18,220 bases of DNA, from contig JALOMS010000014.1 in the NCBI GenBank assembly GCA_025455345.1, positions 1-18,220 of the forward strand, written 5' to 3'. Under the pieces are notes generated by a model. That model was not told the DNA's origin. It made no database searches and worked only from the letters and a program-made list of their open reading frames with translations. Both the position numbers and the translations under genes were made by a program. This DNA is from Thermoflexibacter sp. Lineage in GTDB: Bacteria > Bacteroidota > Bacteroidia > Cytophagales > Thermoflexibacteraceae. Shown here piece by piece: positions 7,720 through 14,734 of the stretch; within the stretch, counting starts at the first letter, position 1; the number at the start of each line of letters is the position of its first letter.

Positions 7720-8850
7720 TTAGTCAGAAGTAGAATATCGTGCTTTAAAATCTCTAAATGAGCTATTTAGTCCTATTTTCTTCAGTTTTATTTGGTCACT
7801 TGCGCCTTCGGACTTATCTAAGTAATTGCCTACATATACGTAGTAATAAATCCTTTTGTTGTATTGGTCTGGCATCAAATATACCCCTTCGAATCTACGC
7901 GAACGCAATTCCTCACAGAATTTCAATGCTCCTTCTATATCTTCAAACTTGAAGATTTCTAAGCCCCAATTACTTTTATCTACTTTTTCTCCTTCCATAT
8001 TGTACAATACAGCTTCTTTGGGGTCAAAAGGGATAATAGGTTCTTTGCTTTCTACCGTAGTTACGACTTCACCTGTTTTTCCTTTCAAAGGAATCATCCA
8101 ATCATGCTGTATTACTTCGAACTCATTGGCATCTTTGTCTCCTTGGGCGAAGATATAATGAGCCTGTCCTGCGCCAGCATCTTTACTTTTTTTCAATTGA
8201 GCAACACTGCCCAATCCTATGCTATATGCGGTAATCGTATAGGTATTTCCTTCTGTTTTTAATCCTTTGGTGCGATTGTCTGGGTCTTTAGGCACTACTC
8301 GTGCGAAATCTATCATTCCATCAAAATTAAAATCCCCAAAAGAATCTGTCCCATTAAAAATACTGGAGAAAGCTATCTGCTCGATTCGCTTAGGGTTAGT
8401 AATGTCAAATAGATTGTAACATTTGAAATCGCAAGCCTTGTCTATGCAATCATCTCTCATACTTACCAAGCAAACATATTTTTTGCCCAAATAAGAAAAT
8501 TCATAAATATCTAAGAAATTACCTGTACTCTGACGGAATGCTTTTTCTACATCACAGTAAAAAGAAAATCTTTGATTATTTAGATAAATCCCCGTATTAG
8601 AGCTTGCTTCCTTGCTTTTGGCATTGATAGAGAATAGGCGCATGGGTATGCTCCCATTGATATACGTAGTAAAAGTTGTATCCTTTGACTCTTTGACTCC
8701 TGAAGCAGTAAGTTGTTTGCTTTTGCTTACTCTTTCTTGGGTTAGTTTGCCCAAAGAATATTTGTTAGGTTCCTTTCCAAACTGTGCGTATAGCGCATTG
8801 GATAGTAAAATAGATAGAAATAGAATAAATAAGATTCTCATACAGTACAT
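7720..8850 (-). CDS. Secreted protein of unknown function with C-terminal SPOR-like domain
   Basis: 376 residues. A signal peptide spans residues 1-22 (cleavage likely YA/QFGKE). Two possible starts exist, Met1 and Met4 (8841); both keep the signal. The middle part contains FGDFNFDGMIDFARV (171-185), a D-x-N-x-D-G-x-x-D loop like the calcium-binding FG-GAP/VCBS motif, and a Cys cluster (Cys127, Cys135, Cys140, Cys144) in VCLVSMRDDCIDKACDFKC. The last 80 residues (WGLEIFKFEDIEGALKF, 295-311; YYYVYVGNYLDKSEGA, 335-350) have the alternating pattern and terminal Y-V-x-V-G-x-Y of a SPOR domain, which in characterised proteins binds glycan strands of peptidoglycan. I recognise no named homologue. 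It is the first gene of an apparent two-gene unit with aroK (16-bp gap), which probably reflects shared transcription rather than shared function. Confidence 0.8.
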   Translation of the reverse strand: MYCMRILFILFLSILLSNALYAQFGKEPNKYSLGKLTQERVSKSKQLTASGVKESKDTTFTTYINGSIPMRLFSINAKSKEASSNTGIYLNNQRFSFYCDVEKAFRQSTGNFLDIYEFSYLGKKYVCLVSMRDDCIDKACDFKCYNLFDITNPKRIEQIAFSSIFNGTDSFGDFNFDGMIDFARVVPKDPDNRTKGLKTEGNTYTITAYSIGLGSVAQLKKSKDAGAGQAHYIFAQGDKDANEFEVIQHDWMIPLKGKTGEVVTTVESKEPIIPFDPKEAVLYNMEGEKVDKSNWGLEIFKFEDIEGALKFCEELRSRRFEGVYLMPDQYNKRIYYYVYVGNYLDKSEGASDQIKLKKIGLNSSFRDFKARYSTSD

Positions 8851-8885
8851 TTTTAACCTATATTGAGGTACGATATTGATAATTA

Positions 8886-8920
8886 CAAATTTAGTGTAAA
8901 AAATTTAAACCCTTAACAAA
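8886..8920 (-). promoter_or_regulatory. Bacteroidota-type promoter for the SPOR-like gene and aroK
   Basis: Minus strand: TTTG (8917-8920), 23-nt spacer, TAAATTTG (8886-8893), an exact -7 match with spacing at the upper end of the accepted 17-23 nt. Predicted start of transcription is near 8882, giving a leader of about 30 nt. A second exact -7 string (TATATTTG, 8917-8924) overlaps the -33 but has no partner of its own. Confidence 0.55.
8891..8904 (-). repeat. Copy 1 of a recurring upstream motif (ATTTTTTACACTAA)
   Basis: Minus-strand ATTTTTTACACTAA, overlapping the -7 element of the SPOR-like gene's promoter. The 12-bp core ATTTTTTACACT recurs exactly at 12301-12312 and 16983-16994, each time in the same orientation next to the start of a minus-strand gene. 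Confidence 0.6.
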
Positions 8921-9016
8921 TATACAAAAATCGAGCAAAAATTTTAAAATAGTTTATTGCCAAACACCCAAACAGTATCTTACTAAGACCAACCTCCTAT
9001 TCTACTTTGCCCAATA

Positions 9017-9688
9017 TTACTCTACCCCGATAACTTCGACTTCGAAGAATAAGACAGCATTAGGAGGAATTATTCCATTTATTCCTCTGTTTCCATATCC
9101 TAACTCAGCAGGTATTTTCAAAAGGGCTTTTGTGCCTATTTTGAGTTTAGCAACTCCCTCGTCCCAGCCTCTAATGACTCTGCCCTGCCCTAATGGGAAA
9201 GAAAAGGGTTGTCCTCCATCTACCGAACTGTCAAATTTTTGTCCATTTTCTAAAAAACCTGTATAATGTACGATTACATTTTTTCCGATTTCTGGCAACG
9301 CACCTGTTCCTTCTTGTAATATTTTGATTCCCAATCCTGTATCAGAAAAGGTAAAACCTAAATTTCGTTCTACTGCTTGCCAGTTTTTCAGGGCTTCTTG
9401 GATAAATAAGATGTCTGCGGCAGTTAATTTTAGCAGTTTATCTGCCGCTAAGCTCGCTAAGTATTTTAAGTCTCTTTCCTTTGCAAGGTTTACTTTGACG
9501 GCTTTGCCTTTGTTTTGGATGTAAAAAAAATTGGCTTTCTCCATGAACTGAGCGCATTGTAAGGGGAACATTTCATTCTTATAGCAGTAGTCTATCTTTA
9601 CTCCTGCTATTTTTACGCATTTATCACACTGCCCAATGACTGCATAGCTTATCATTAGCCCCAACATAAAAGTAAATAATTTTTTCAT
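9017..9688 (-). CDS. Secreted FKBP-type peptidyl-prolyl cis-trans isomerase
   Basis: 223 residues. A signal peptide (residues 1-19 or 20, KKLFTFMLGLMISYAVIG) precedes an about 95-residue N-terminal region with four cysteines (21, 24, 35, 45; the first pair is CDKC). The C-terminal FKBP domain spans about 118-223. FKBP hallmarks are all present: VIVHYTGFLENGQKFDSS (138-155; Tyr142, Asp153), PFSFPLGQGRVIRGWDEGV (161-179; Trp175), and IPAELGYGN...IIPPNAVLFFEVEV (192-219; Tyr198). An active prolyl isomerase in the periplasm or cell surface is therefore likely. The cysteine before residue 22 is preceded by Gln, so this is not a convincing lipobox. The gene follows the NTF2-like gene by 111 bp with no clear promoter in the gap; inverted repeats lie there (9721-9749). 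No terminator was found downstream. Confidence 0.93.
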   Translation of the reverse strand: MKKLFTFMLGLMISYAVIGQCDKCVKIAGVKIDYCYKNEMFPLQCAQFMEKANFFYIQNKGKAVKVNLAKERDLKYLASLAADKLLKLTAADILFIQEALKNWQAVERNLGFTFSDTGLGIKILQEGTGALPEIGKNVIVHYTGFLENGQKFDSSVDGGQPFSFPLGQGRVIRGWDEGVAKLKIGTKALLKIPAELGYGNRGINGIIPPNAVLFFEVEVIGVE

Positions 9689-9720
9689 TTTGAAATTAGT
9701 ATTTTTTAAATGTGTAGTTT

Positions 9721-9749
9721 ATTTTGAACAAAATCCTCGCAAAATTTTG
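9721..9749. repeat. Nested inverted repeats upstream of the FKBP gene
   Basis: ATTTTG-AA-CAAAAT (9721-9734) is followed by the perfect palindrome CAAAATTTTG (9740-9749). The arms can also pair with each other across CCTCGC. They lie 33-61 bp before the FKBP start. They could be an operator or chance in AT-rich DNA. Confidence 0.35.
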
Positions 9750-9799
9750 AATATTTTTCTTAAAAGTAGGAAAAAATAAGTTAAAAATAGCAAATCATT

Positions 9800-10234
9800 T
9801 TATGTTGTGGTAGTTCTGAGCCAGTCCCCTATGCCATACGGGTCAGGCATGGGCGCAGATACGTGTTCGTGTTTGATTTTCCACGCTCCATCGCTGTCTT
9901 TGAGCATAACAAAAGTAGCCCGAAACTGTACACTAAATGCTCTATCTTTGACCTCGACAGTAAGGACAATCTGCCCACTGATGTAGCCCATATTGACATC
10001 AACTTCTGCAAATGCGCCCTCGACCCACTCGATAGACTTTAAAGATAGCCCAGAAGCACAGAAATCCTGCCATCCTTTGGCTATGGCAGGATATCCTAAT
10101 GTGGCATAACGAGGTCCTTCTACAAACACATAAGTATCAGGAGATTGGATATATTTATTACAAATGTCTTCTACTCTTTTGTCAATAATTGCTTGGAAAA
10201 AATCTTTATTTTGCTGAATAAGTGTGTCTTTCAT
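9800..10234 (-). CDS. NTF2/SnoaL-like domain protein
   Basis: 144 residues with the profile of a SnoaL_3/DUF4440-type NTF2-fold protein. An N-terminal helix (QQNKDFFQAIIDKRVEDICNKY) leads to the strand motif DTYVFVEGPRYATLGYPAIAKGW (about 33-55), followed by strands SIEWVEGAF and GYISGQIVLTVE. The end is the diagnostic FRATFVMLKDSDGAWKIKHEHVSAPM (104-129). Such domains are one-domain cone-shaped dimers used as small-ligand binders or, less often, enzymes; no catalytic pair can be assigned, so function is unknown. No signal peptide, therefore cytoplasmic. It starts 30 bp after the nadE stop and is probably co-transcribed with nadE; a role in NAD metabolism is possible but unsupported by the sequence. 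Confidence 0.85.
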   Translation of the reverse strand: MKDTLIQQNKDFFQAIIDKRVEDICNKYIQSPDTYVFVEGPRYATLGYPAIAKGWQDFCASGLSLKSIEWVEGAFAEVDVNMGYISGQIVLTVEVKDRAFSVQFRATFVMLKDSDGAWKIKHEHVSAPMPDPYGIGDWLRTTTT

Positions 10235-10264
10235 AAAATTACGCTTAGATTTTTATAAAAAAAG

Positions 10265-12277
10265 TTACCCTTGATAGGCTTCTAATGCCTTTAATTCTCT
10301 CTCAAATCCCCCTGAAAGAATAGGGAATCTACACCATGTTTTAGGGTCTAAATTTTTGTCGTCCAAATGAAAGGAAGGAGCATAACGTTCTCTTTTCCAT
10401 TGATTTCTGCACCAAAGTCTGAAAAATTTGATGACCCAAGTCTTCAGTTGGTTTTTGGTATATTGGGCATATTTGAGTTGGAGTAGTATATAACATTCCA
10501 AAGGCATTTTCTTATCGCGAATAGCGGCTTCCTCAATAGCATCCAATAAGTCATAAGGCATCAAATCTTCCTCATCAGTTTGTTTGTTTTCTAAGGGGCG
10601 CAATTCTGCTGTGGGTTGTTGCTCATTGACATATTTCAAAGCGGGCATTTTAAAAAACTCCTCTGTGCCTTTCATGTCATAACCAATGCCTTCTAACCAT
10701 CTCAGCCACTGGCGCAAAAATGCTTTATCGATACCTGCAATAGGACTAAGACCGCCCGAAGTATCTCCGTCCATCGTGGCATAGCCAACTGCCGCTTCAG
10801 ACCGATTACTTGTCGAGAGCAAAAGTGCGTTTTTCAGATTAGCAATCAGCCAAATACTTGGGGAGCGCACACGAGCCTGTACATTTTGGAGAGGAATATC
10901 ATCTGTCTGCCAACTCATCTCTCTACCTATGGCTTTAGAGATTAGATAGGTATATTCTTTGAATATATTATTGACGTTCAATTCGTAAAACGCGGCATTG
11001 ACCGCTTTGGCAACTTGCAAGGCGGCATTTTGAGTAATGATAGAGCTGTTTTCAGTGGGCTGATATGCCGTAGTGATTAGAATATGGGCGATTTGTTCGG
11101 CTGTTTGACAGTCTTGTATTTCCTTGATATAGGCTAATTTTTTCTTAAATCTATCTATCCCTATACTTTCTATACCCATTTTAATCATCAAATAACAACA
11201 ACACGTAATGGCAGAAGAATCCGCTCCTCCGCTCAGAGAAATTACAAATCCCCTTGAGTAGCTCTTTCTCATATAATCAAAAAGACCTAAAGCTTGTACT
11301 CTGGCAAATTCTTCCTCTTGAAGATACTTACTTTTTTCCCAAGGATTGTCCAAGATTTGTGAGGGTTCTGGCAAAATATTAGGATAGGAAAAATGTGTTT
11401 CTATACAATTATCCTGCATTTCAGGCACATTGAATACGGTGCTTGCTTGCGCCTGTGCCATGCGTGCGTCAGCTATGTCAATGACGGCACTTGTAACTAA
11501 ATAATCATCAAAAGTTAGCCGCTCTCCCACTGCTACCAAAGACCCTGAAGAGGCTATCAGCGTACCCCCATCATAGATAGCTCTACCTGCCTCATTACCC
11601 AATAAATTTGAATAGATATACGCTGTTCCAAAGGCGCGCGAACCTTCTAATACAAATCGCTTGCGAATATCTAATTTTGCAAAAGCAAAATGACTCGCAC
11701 TGGGGTTCATAATTAAATCTATGCCGTATTTGTATAACTTTCTCCCCGGACGATTGGCTACCCAAGCATCTTCACAGATTTCAAAGCCTATTTTTACACC
11801 GCCAATATTATAATAAATATCCCCCATAGGATAGGATTGTTTATTGCCTTTTTGGTCAGTAAGGACTATATTCACTCGCTCGTCTTCAGGCCAAGGAGTA
11901 AACCAACGTGGCTCATAATGAATCCCATTCCCTGCCAAAAATCTCTTAGCCACAAAACCTATAATTTGCTCATTTACAATGAGGCAAGCTGTATTGAAAA
12001 TGCGATTTTGGTACAAGATAGGGAGTCCTACGCTGACTACCATATCGGTAGTATAGGGAAGGATTTCTTCTAATACTTCTAATGCTGTTTGATGTACACC
12101 AATAGCGTAAAAAGCATCTTCGCATCCATATCCAGTAATGCAAAGCTCAGGTAAGCACAAAATACTAACTTTTTGTTTGCGTGCTTCTGCTATTGCATGG
12201 ATAATATTCTGTTTATTATTCTCCCAGTGGAGAGGTGTTTGGTTGAGTACTGCTCCAGCGACCTTGATGAGTTTCAT
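10265..12277 (-). CDS. nadE: Glutamine-dependent NAD+ synthetase
   Basis: 670 residues, the two-domain form of NAD+ synthetase. The N-terminal nitrilase-fold glutaminase (about 1-300) shows the Glu-Lys-Cys triad: Glu44 (LPELCITGYGCED), Lys111 (AKRFLAGNGIHYE) and Cys168 (GFEICEDAW). It releases ammonia from glutamine and channels it to the C-terminal ATP-pyrophosphatase domain, whose SGGADSS loop is at 349-355. Further C-terminal signatures are NVQARVRSPSIWLIAN, LLSTSNRSEAAVGYATMDGDTSGGLSPIAGIDK and the terminal RFPILSGGFERE. The reaction amidates deamido-NAD to NAD+, the last step of NAD synthesis. It is the first gene of a unit with the NTF2-like gene (30-bp gap). Upstream lie copy 2 of the ATTTTTTACACT motif and, further out, the terminator of the preceding phosphatase gene. 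The protein is complete and unremarkable. Confidence 0.97.
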   Translation of the reverse strand: MKLIKVAGAVLNQTPLHWENNKQNIIHAIAEARKQKVSILCLPELCITGYGCEDAFYAIGVHQTALEVLEEILPYTTDMVVSVGLPILYQNRIFNTACLIVNEQIIGFVAKRFLAGNGIHYEPRWFTPWPEDERVNIVLTDQKGNKQSYPMGDIYYNIGGVKIGFEICEDAWVANRPGRKLYKYGIDLIMNPSASHFAFAKLDIRKRFVLEGSRAFGTAYIYSNLLGNEAGRAIYDGGTLIASSGSLVAVGERLTFDDYLVTSAVIDIADARMAQAQASTVFNVPEMQDNCIETHFSYPNILPEPSQILDNPWEKSKYLQEEEFARVQALGLFDYMRKSYSRGFVISLSGGADSSAITCCCYLMIKMGIESIGIDRFKKKLAYIKEIQDCQTAEQIAHILITTAYQPTENSSIITQNAALQVAKAVNAAFYELNVNNIFKEYTYLISKAIGREMSWQTDDIPLQNVQARVRSPSIWLIANLKNALLLSTSNRSEAAVGYATMDGDTSGGLSPIAGIDKAFLRQWLRWLEGIGYDMKGTEEFFKMPALKYVNEQQPTAELRPLENKQTDEEDLMPYDLLDAIEEAAIRDKKMPLECYILLQLKYAQYTKNQLKTWVIKFFRLWCRNQWKRERYAPSFHLDDKNLDPKTWCRFPILSGGFERELKALEAYQG

Positions 12278-12298
12278 ATTGAGTTAGAATTTAATACC

Positions 12299-12312
12299 TT
12301 AGTGTAAAAAAT
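12299..12312 (-). repeat. Copy 2 of the recurring upstream motif (ATTTTTTACACTAA)
   Basis: Minus-strand ATTTTTTACACTAA, identical over 14 bp to the copy at 8891-8904, ending 21 bp before the nadE start codon. The following bases (GGTATTAAATTC) do not give a full TAnnTTTG, so it may be part of a divergent promoter. Confidence 0.55.
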
Positions 12313-12357
12313 ACAACGAAAAATTAGGCTATGAAGTTTAGTTAAACTACCTATTTA

Positions 12358-12394
12358 TAAAAAATAAATGCTCCCGCCTAAAGAGAGCATTTAT
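12358..12394 (-). terminator. Intrinsic terminator of the TPR-SpoIIE phosphatase gene
   Basis: A perfect 10-bp stem (ATAAATGCTC at 12364-12373 pairing with GAGCATTTAT at 12385-12394) with an 11-nt loop. On the minus strand it is followed directly by a run of T residues. It lies 27 bp after the phosphatase stop codon and isolates nadE from read-through. Confidence 0.85.
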
Positions 12395-12420
12395 AAAGTT
12401 AATTCTTATCTAAGTTATTT

Positions 12421-14538
12421 TTATAATTTTACACCTATGACCAAAATATCGTCTATCTGTGGAAAAGGCTTGATAGAAGCATCTGTATCGTACATCCAAC
12501 TGCTTAATGTTGTTTCTAAAGCTACTTTTTGGTCGGCTAAGTTTTTGTTTGATACTTCCAAGAGTAACTTCTTGAAGTTATCTCTCATAAACTTGCGGAA
12601 TGGCGTTCCTCCAAACTGATGATAGAAACCATCAGAAATCATGTACAATACTGTGGGAGAACCGATAGAAAACTTAGTAGTAGTAAAAGGAACATTGCGC
12701 CTACGCTGGCGATGTAGTCCTCCTATGTGGCGTGGATTTCCTTTTAGTTCGTAAATCTCACCATCTTGTACATAGAAAATAGGCATTTTTGTTCCTGAAA
12801 AAGCAATTTCTTTAGCTGAATGGTCTATGATACACAATGATATATCCATGCTATCACCTATATTACTATCTTCTTGTTGCAAAGTAGCTACAAAATTATC
12901 ATTCAGGGCTTGCAATATTTCCTCTGGTTGGGTCATATTGCGCTCGTCAATGAGTTGGTTGAGAATACTTCCCCCAATAATGGAGAGTAATGCACCTGGT
13001 ACTCCGTGTCCTGTACAATCTGCGGTAACTAAGATAGTTTTTTTATTACCATTGATTTCTTTTTGGGATAGCCAATAAAAATCTCCAGATACAATATCTT
13101 TGGGTTTAGAAAGTACAAAATGTTCTGCAAATGCTTCTTGCATACGTTTTTCAGATGGTAAAAATACTTCCTGAATATCTTTGGCGTAGCGAATACTTTC
13201 TGTAATTTGTAGGTTTTTGTGTCGCAGTTCTGCATTTTGTTGCTTCATCGCTTCTTTTTGTTCGCGAAGCTCCGCATTAGTTTCATTAATTTCCTCATAA
13301 GCAAATTGTAACTGCTCTGATTTAAGTTCTACTTCCTCTTTTTGCAGTTCTACTTCTTTGCTTTTTTCTAAAATTTGCTCTTGCCTTTTGTTAATTTCCT
13401 CTTGTTGCTTCTCCAATTCTTCATTCTTTCGCTTAATCTCCATCTCATCTCTTTTATGTAGCGCATTGAGTTGTTTGAGTTTTTGATTATCTCTCAATAT
13501 CCATAACCCCAATGCCAACAAGATAATAGCCCCAATGCCTATGGCAGTAAGTAATTGGTTTTTGCCCTTGAGCGTAGCTTGGTCTTCGGCGATTTTTTGT
13601 TGGAGTTCTAAGTTTTCTCTTTCTTTTTTGGCGGATTCGTAGCGTACCGAAAGCTCACTAAGCTGTCTATCTCTGGCGATATTGAAAAGGCTATCTTTGA
13701 GCAATACATAATCTTTGTGGTATTCTAAGGCTTTTGGGTATTCTTTTTTAGACTCATAGTATTCAAACAGAGAGAGGTAAAGATTGAGTTGGAGTTGCCT
13801 AACGTTGATTTGTTGGGCTAATTGCAACCCTTCTTGAAAATAGCTACTTGCTTTGTCAAATTGACCTAATTTTGCATAAATTTCACCCATTGTTGTGAGT
13901 ACGTGTGCCATGCCTGCCTTATCTCCCTCATTGCGTTTGATTTCCAAAGACCTTAAGGTGTATTGGAGGGCATCTTGGTAACTCCCCAATTTGACAAATA
14001 CATCACCGAGATTACTCAAGGCATTGCCTATTAGTTTTTCATCTCTAATATTTTCTGCGGACTCTAAGGCTCGCAAATTATACTCTCTTGCGGTACGCAA
14101 GTCCCCTTTCTGTTCGTAAACTTCTGCTATTCCTAAGTTTACTTCAATAATTTTCTTAGGTTCATTAAGTTTTTGTGCATTAGTCAATGCTTTGCGGTAG
14201 TATTCTAATGCTTTTGGGTTATCTTTTTGGTCAAAATACATCTTCCCAATTGATGTATAGAGGTTAGTTGTTCCCTGAAGATTGTCCAATTCTTCATAAA
14301 GTTTTAAGCCCTCCTGAAAATTCCGAAGCGCGCTTTCATTCTCATCTTTGGCATGATATAAATTCCCTAACTGCTCGTGCAATTGGGCAATTTTGAGTTT
14401 GTCTCCTTGCAAATTGGCAAGAACATCTTCTAAACTATCTATTGCAGTCTTAGACAAGGTAGCGGGATTATTTTTTTGAGCAAAGACTGTAAAAGTTTGT
14501 ATAGTCAGCAATAACAATAAAATACGGCAACTTTTCAT
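12421..14538 (-). CDS. TPR / coiled-coil / SpoIIE-type PP2C phosphatase
   Basis: 705 residues. A signal peptide (1-20, cleavage VFA/QKN) precedes a block of tetratricopeptide repeats (about 50-290; e.g. LGNLYHAKDENESALRNF, IGKMYFDQKDNPKALEYY, LGDVFVKLGSYQDALQY, MGEIYAKLGQFDKASSYF). One TM helix lies at about 328-348, then a long charged coiled coil (about 350-445) and a cytoplasmic SpoIIE/RsbU-like PP2C domain (about 480-705). Metal-binding motifs are ADCTGHGVPGA (Asp507), ISDGFYHQFGG (Asp636) and DDILVIG (Asp696/697). The last resembles the sister protein at 5280-7184, but the KDQ of that protein's SDG loop is YHQ here. Periplasmic TPRs probably sense a protein partner and relay through the coiled coil and the linker SIRYAKDIQEVFLP (448-461). 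It follows porZ by 196 bp and ends at a strong terminator; whether it shares a transcript with porZ is unclear. Confidence 0.92.
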   Translation of the reverse strand: MKSCRILLLLLTIQTFTVFAQKNNPATLSKTAIDSLEDVLANLQGDKLKIAQLHEQLGNLYHAKDENESALRNFQEGLKLYEELDNLQGTTNLYTSIGKMYFDQKDNPKALEYYRKALTNAQKLNEPKKIIEVNLGIAEVYEQKGDLRTAREYNLRALESAENIRDEKLIGNALSNLGDVFVKLGSYQDALQYTLRSLEIKRNEGDKAGMAHVLTTMGEIYAKLGQFDKASSYFQEGLQLAQQINVRQLQLNLYLSLFEYYESKKEYPKALEYHKDYVLLKDSLFNIARDRQLSELSVRYESAKKERENLELQQKIAEDQATLKGKNQLLTAIGIGAIILLALGLWILRDNQKLKQLNALHKRDEMEIKRKNEELEKQQEEINKRQEQILEKSKEVELQKEEVELKSEQLQFAYEEINETNAELREQKEAMKQQNAELRHKNLQITESIRYAKDIQEVFLPSEKRMQEAFAEHFVLSKPKDIVSGDFYWLSQKEINGNKKTILVTADCTGHGVPGALLSIIGGSILNQLIDERNMTQPEEILQALNDNFVATLQQEDSNIGDSMDISLCIIDHSAKEIAFSGTKMPIFYVQDGEIYELKGNPRHIGGLHRQRRRNVPFTTTKFSIGSPTVLYMISDGFYHQFGGTPFRKFMRDNFKKLLLEVSNKNLADQKVALETTLSSWMYDTDASIKPFPQIDDILVIGVKL

Positions 14539-14585
14539 GGTCGCAATGAAATTTGGTAAATAATGAGTAAGCTATAAAGTAAGAA

Positions 14586-14607
14586 AAAATATATTCAAAA
14601 TATATTC
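14586..14607. repeat. 11-bp perfect tandem duplication upstream of the TPR-SpoIIE gene
   Basis: AAAATATATTC occurs twice head to tail (14586-14596 and 14597-14607), 48-69 bp before the start codon at 14538. On the coding strand the junction forms ATATATTTTG, a near -7 promoter element, so copy number would alter promoter spacing. Confidence 0.75.
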
Positions 14608-14734
14608 TATTAACTATTCCAAAAGTGGGGGCGAAATGGTAAACAGATTTAAAAGTAATAACAAAACAATTAACATTAGCAAAAATATTGCAAAAGTTTT
14701 CAAAAAATAGTTTTTTTCAAAAAAAATTGCATTA

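Noticed and set aside
9620..9688. Lipobox in the FKBP signal peptide (IGQC)
   Set aside because: Gln at -1 is not accepted by signal peptidase II; ordinary cleavage before Gln20 or Cys21 is more likely.
14640..14680. CAAAAATA (minus-strand TATTTTTG) as promoter of the TPR-SpoIIE gene
   Set aside because: No -33 TTTG at acceptable spacing (13 or 30 nt only).
14700..14734. T-rich hairpin as porZ terminator
   Set aside because: Only A/T pairs (T8-G-A7 type) with no GC stem; too weak to call.
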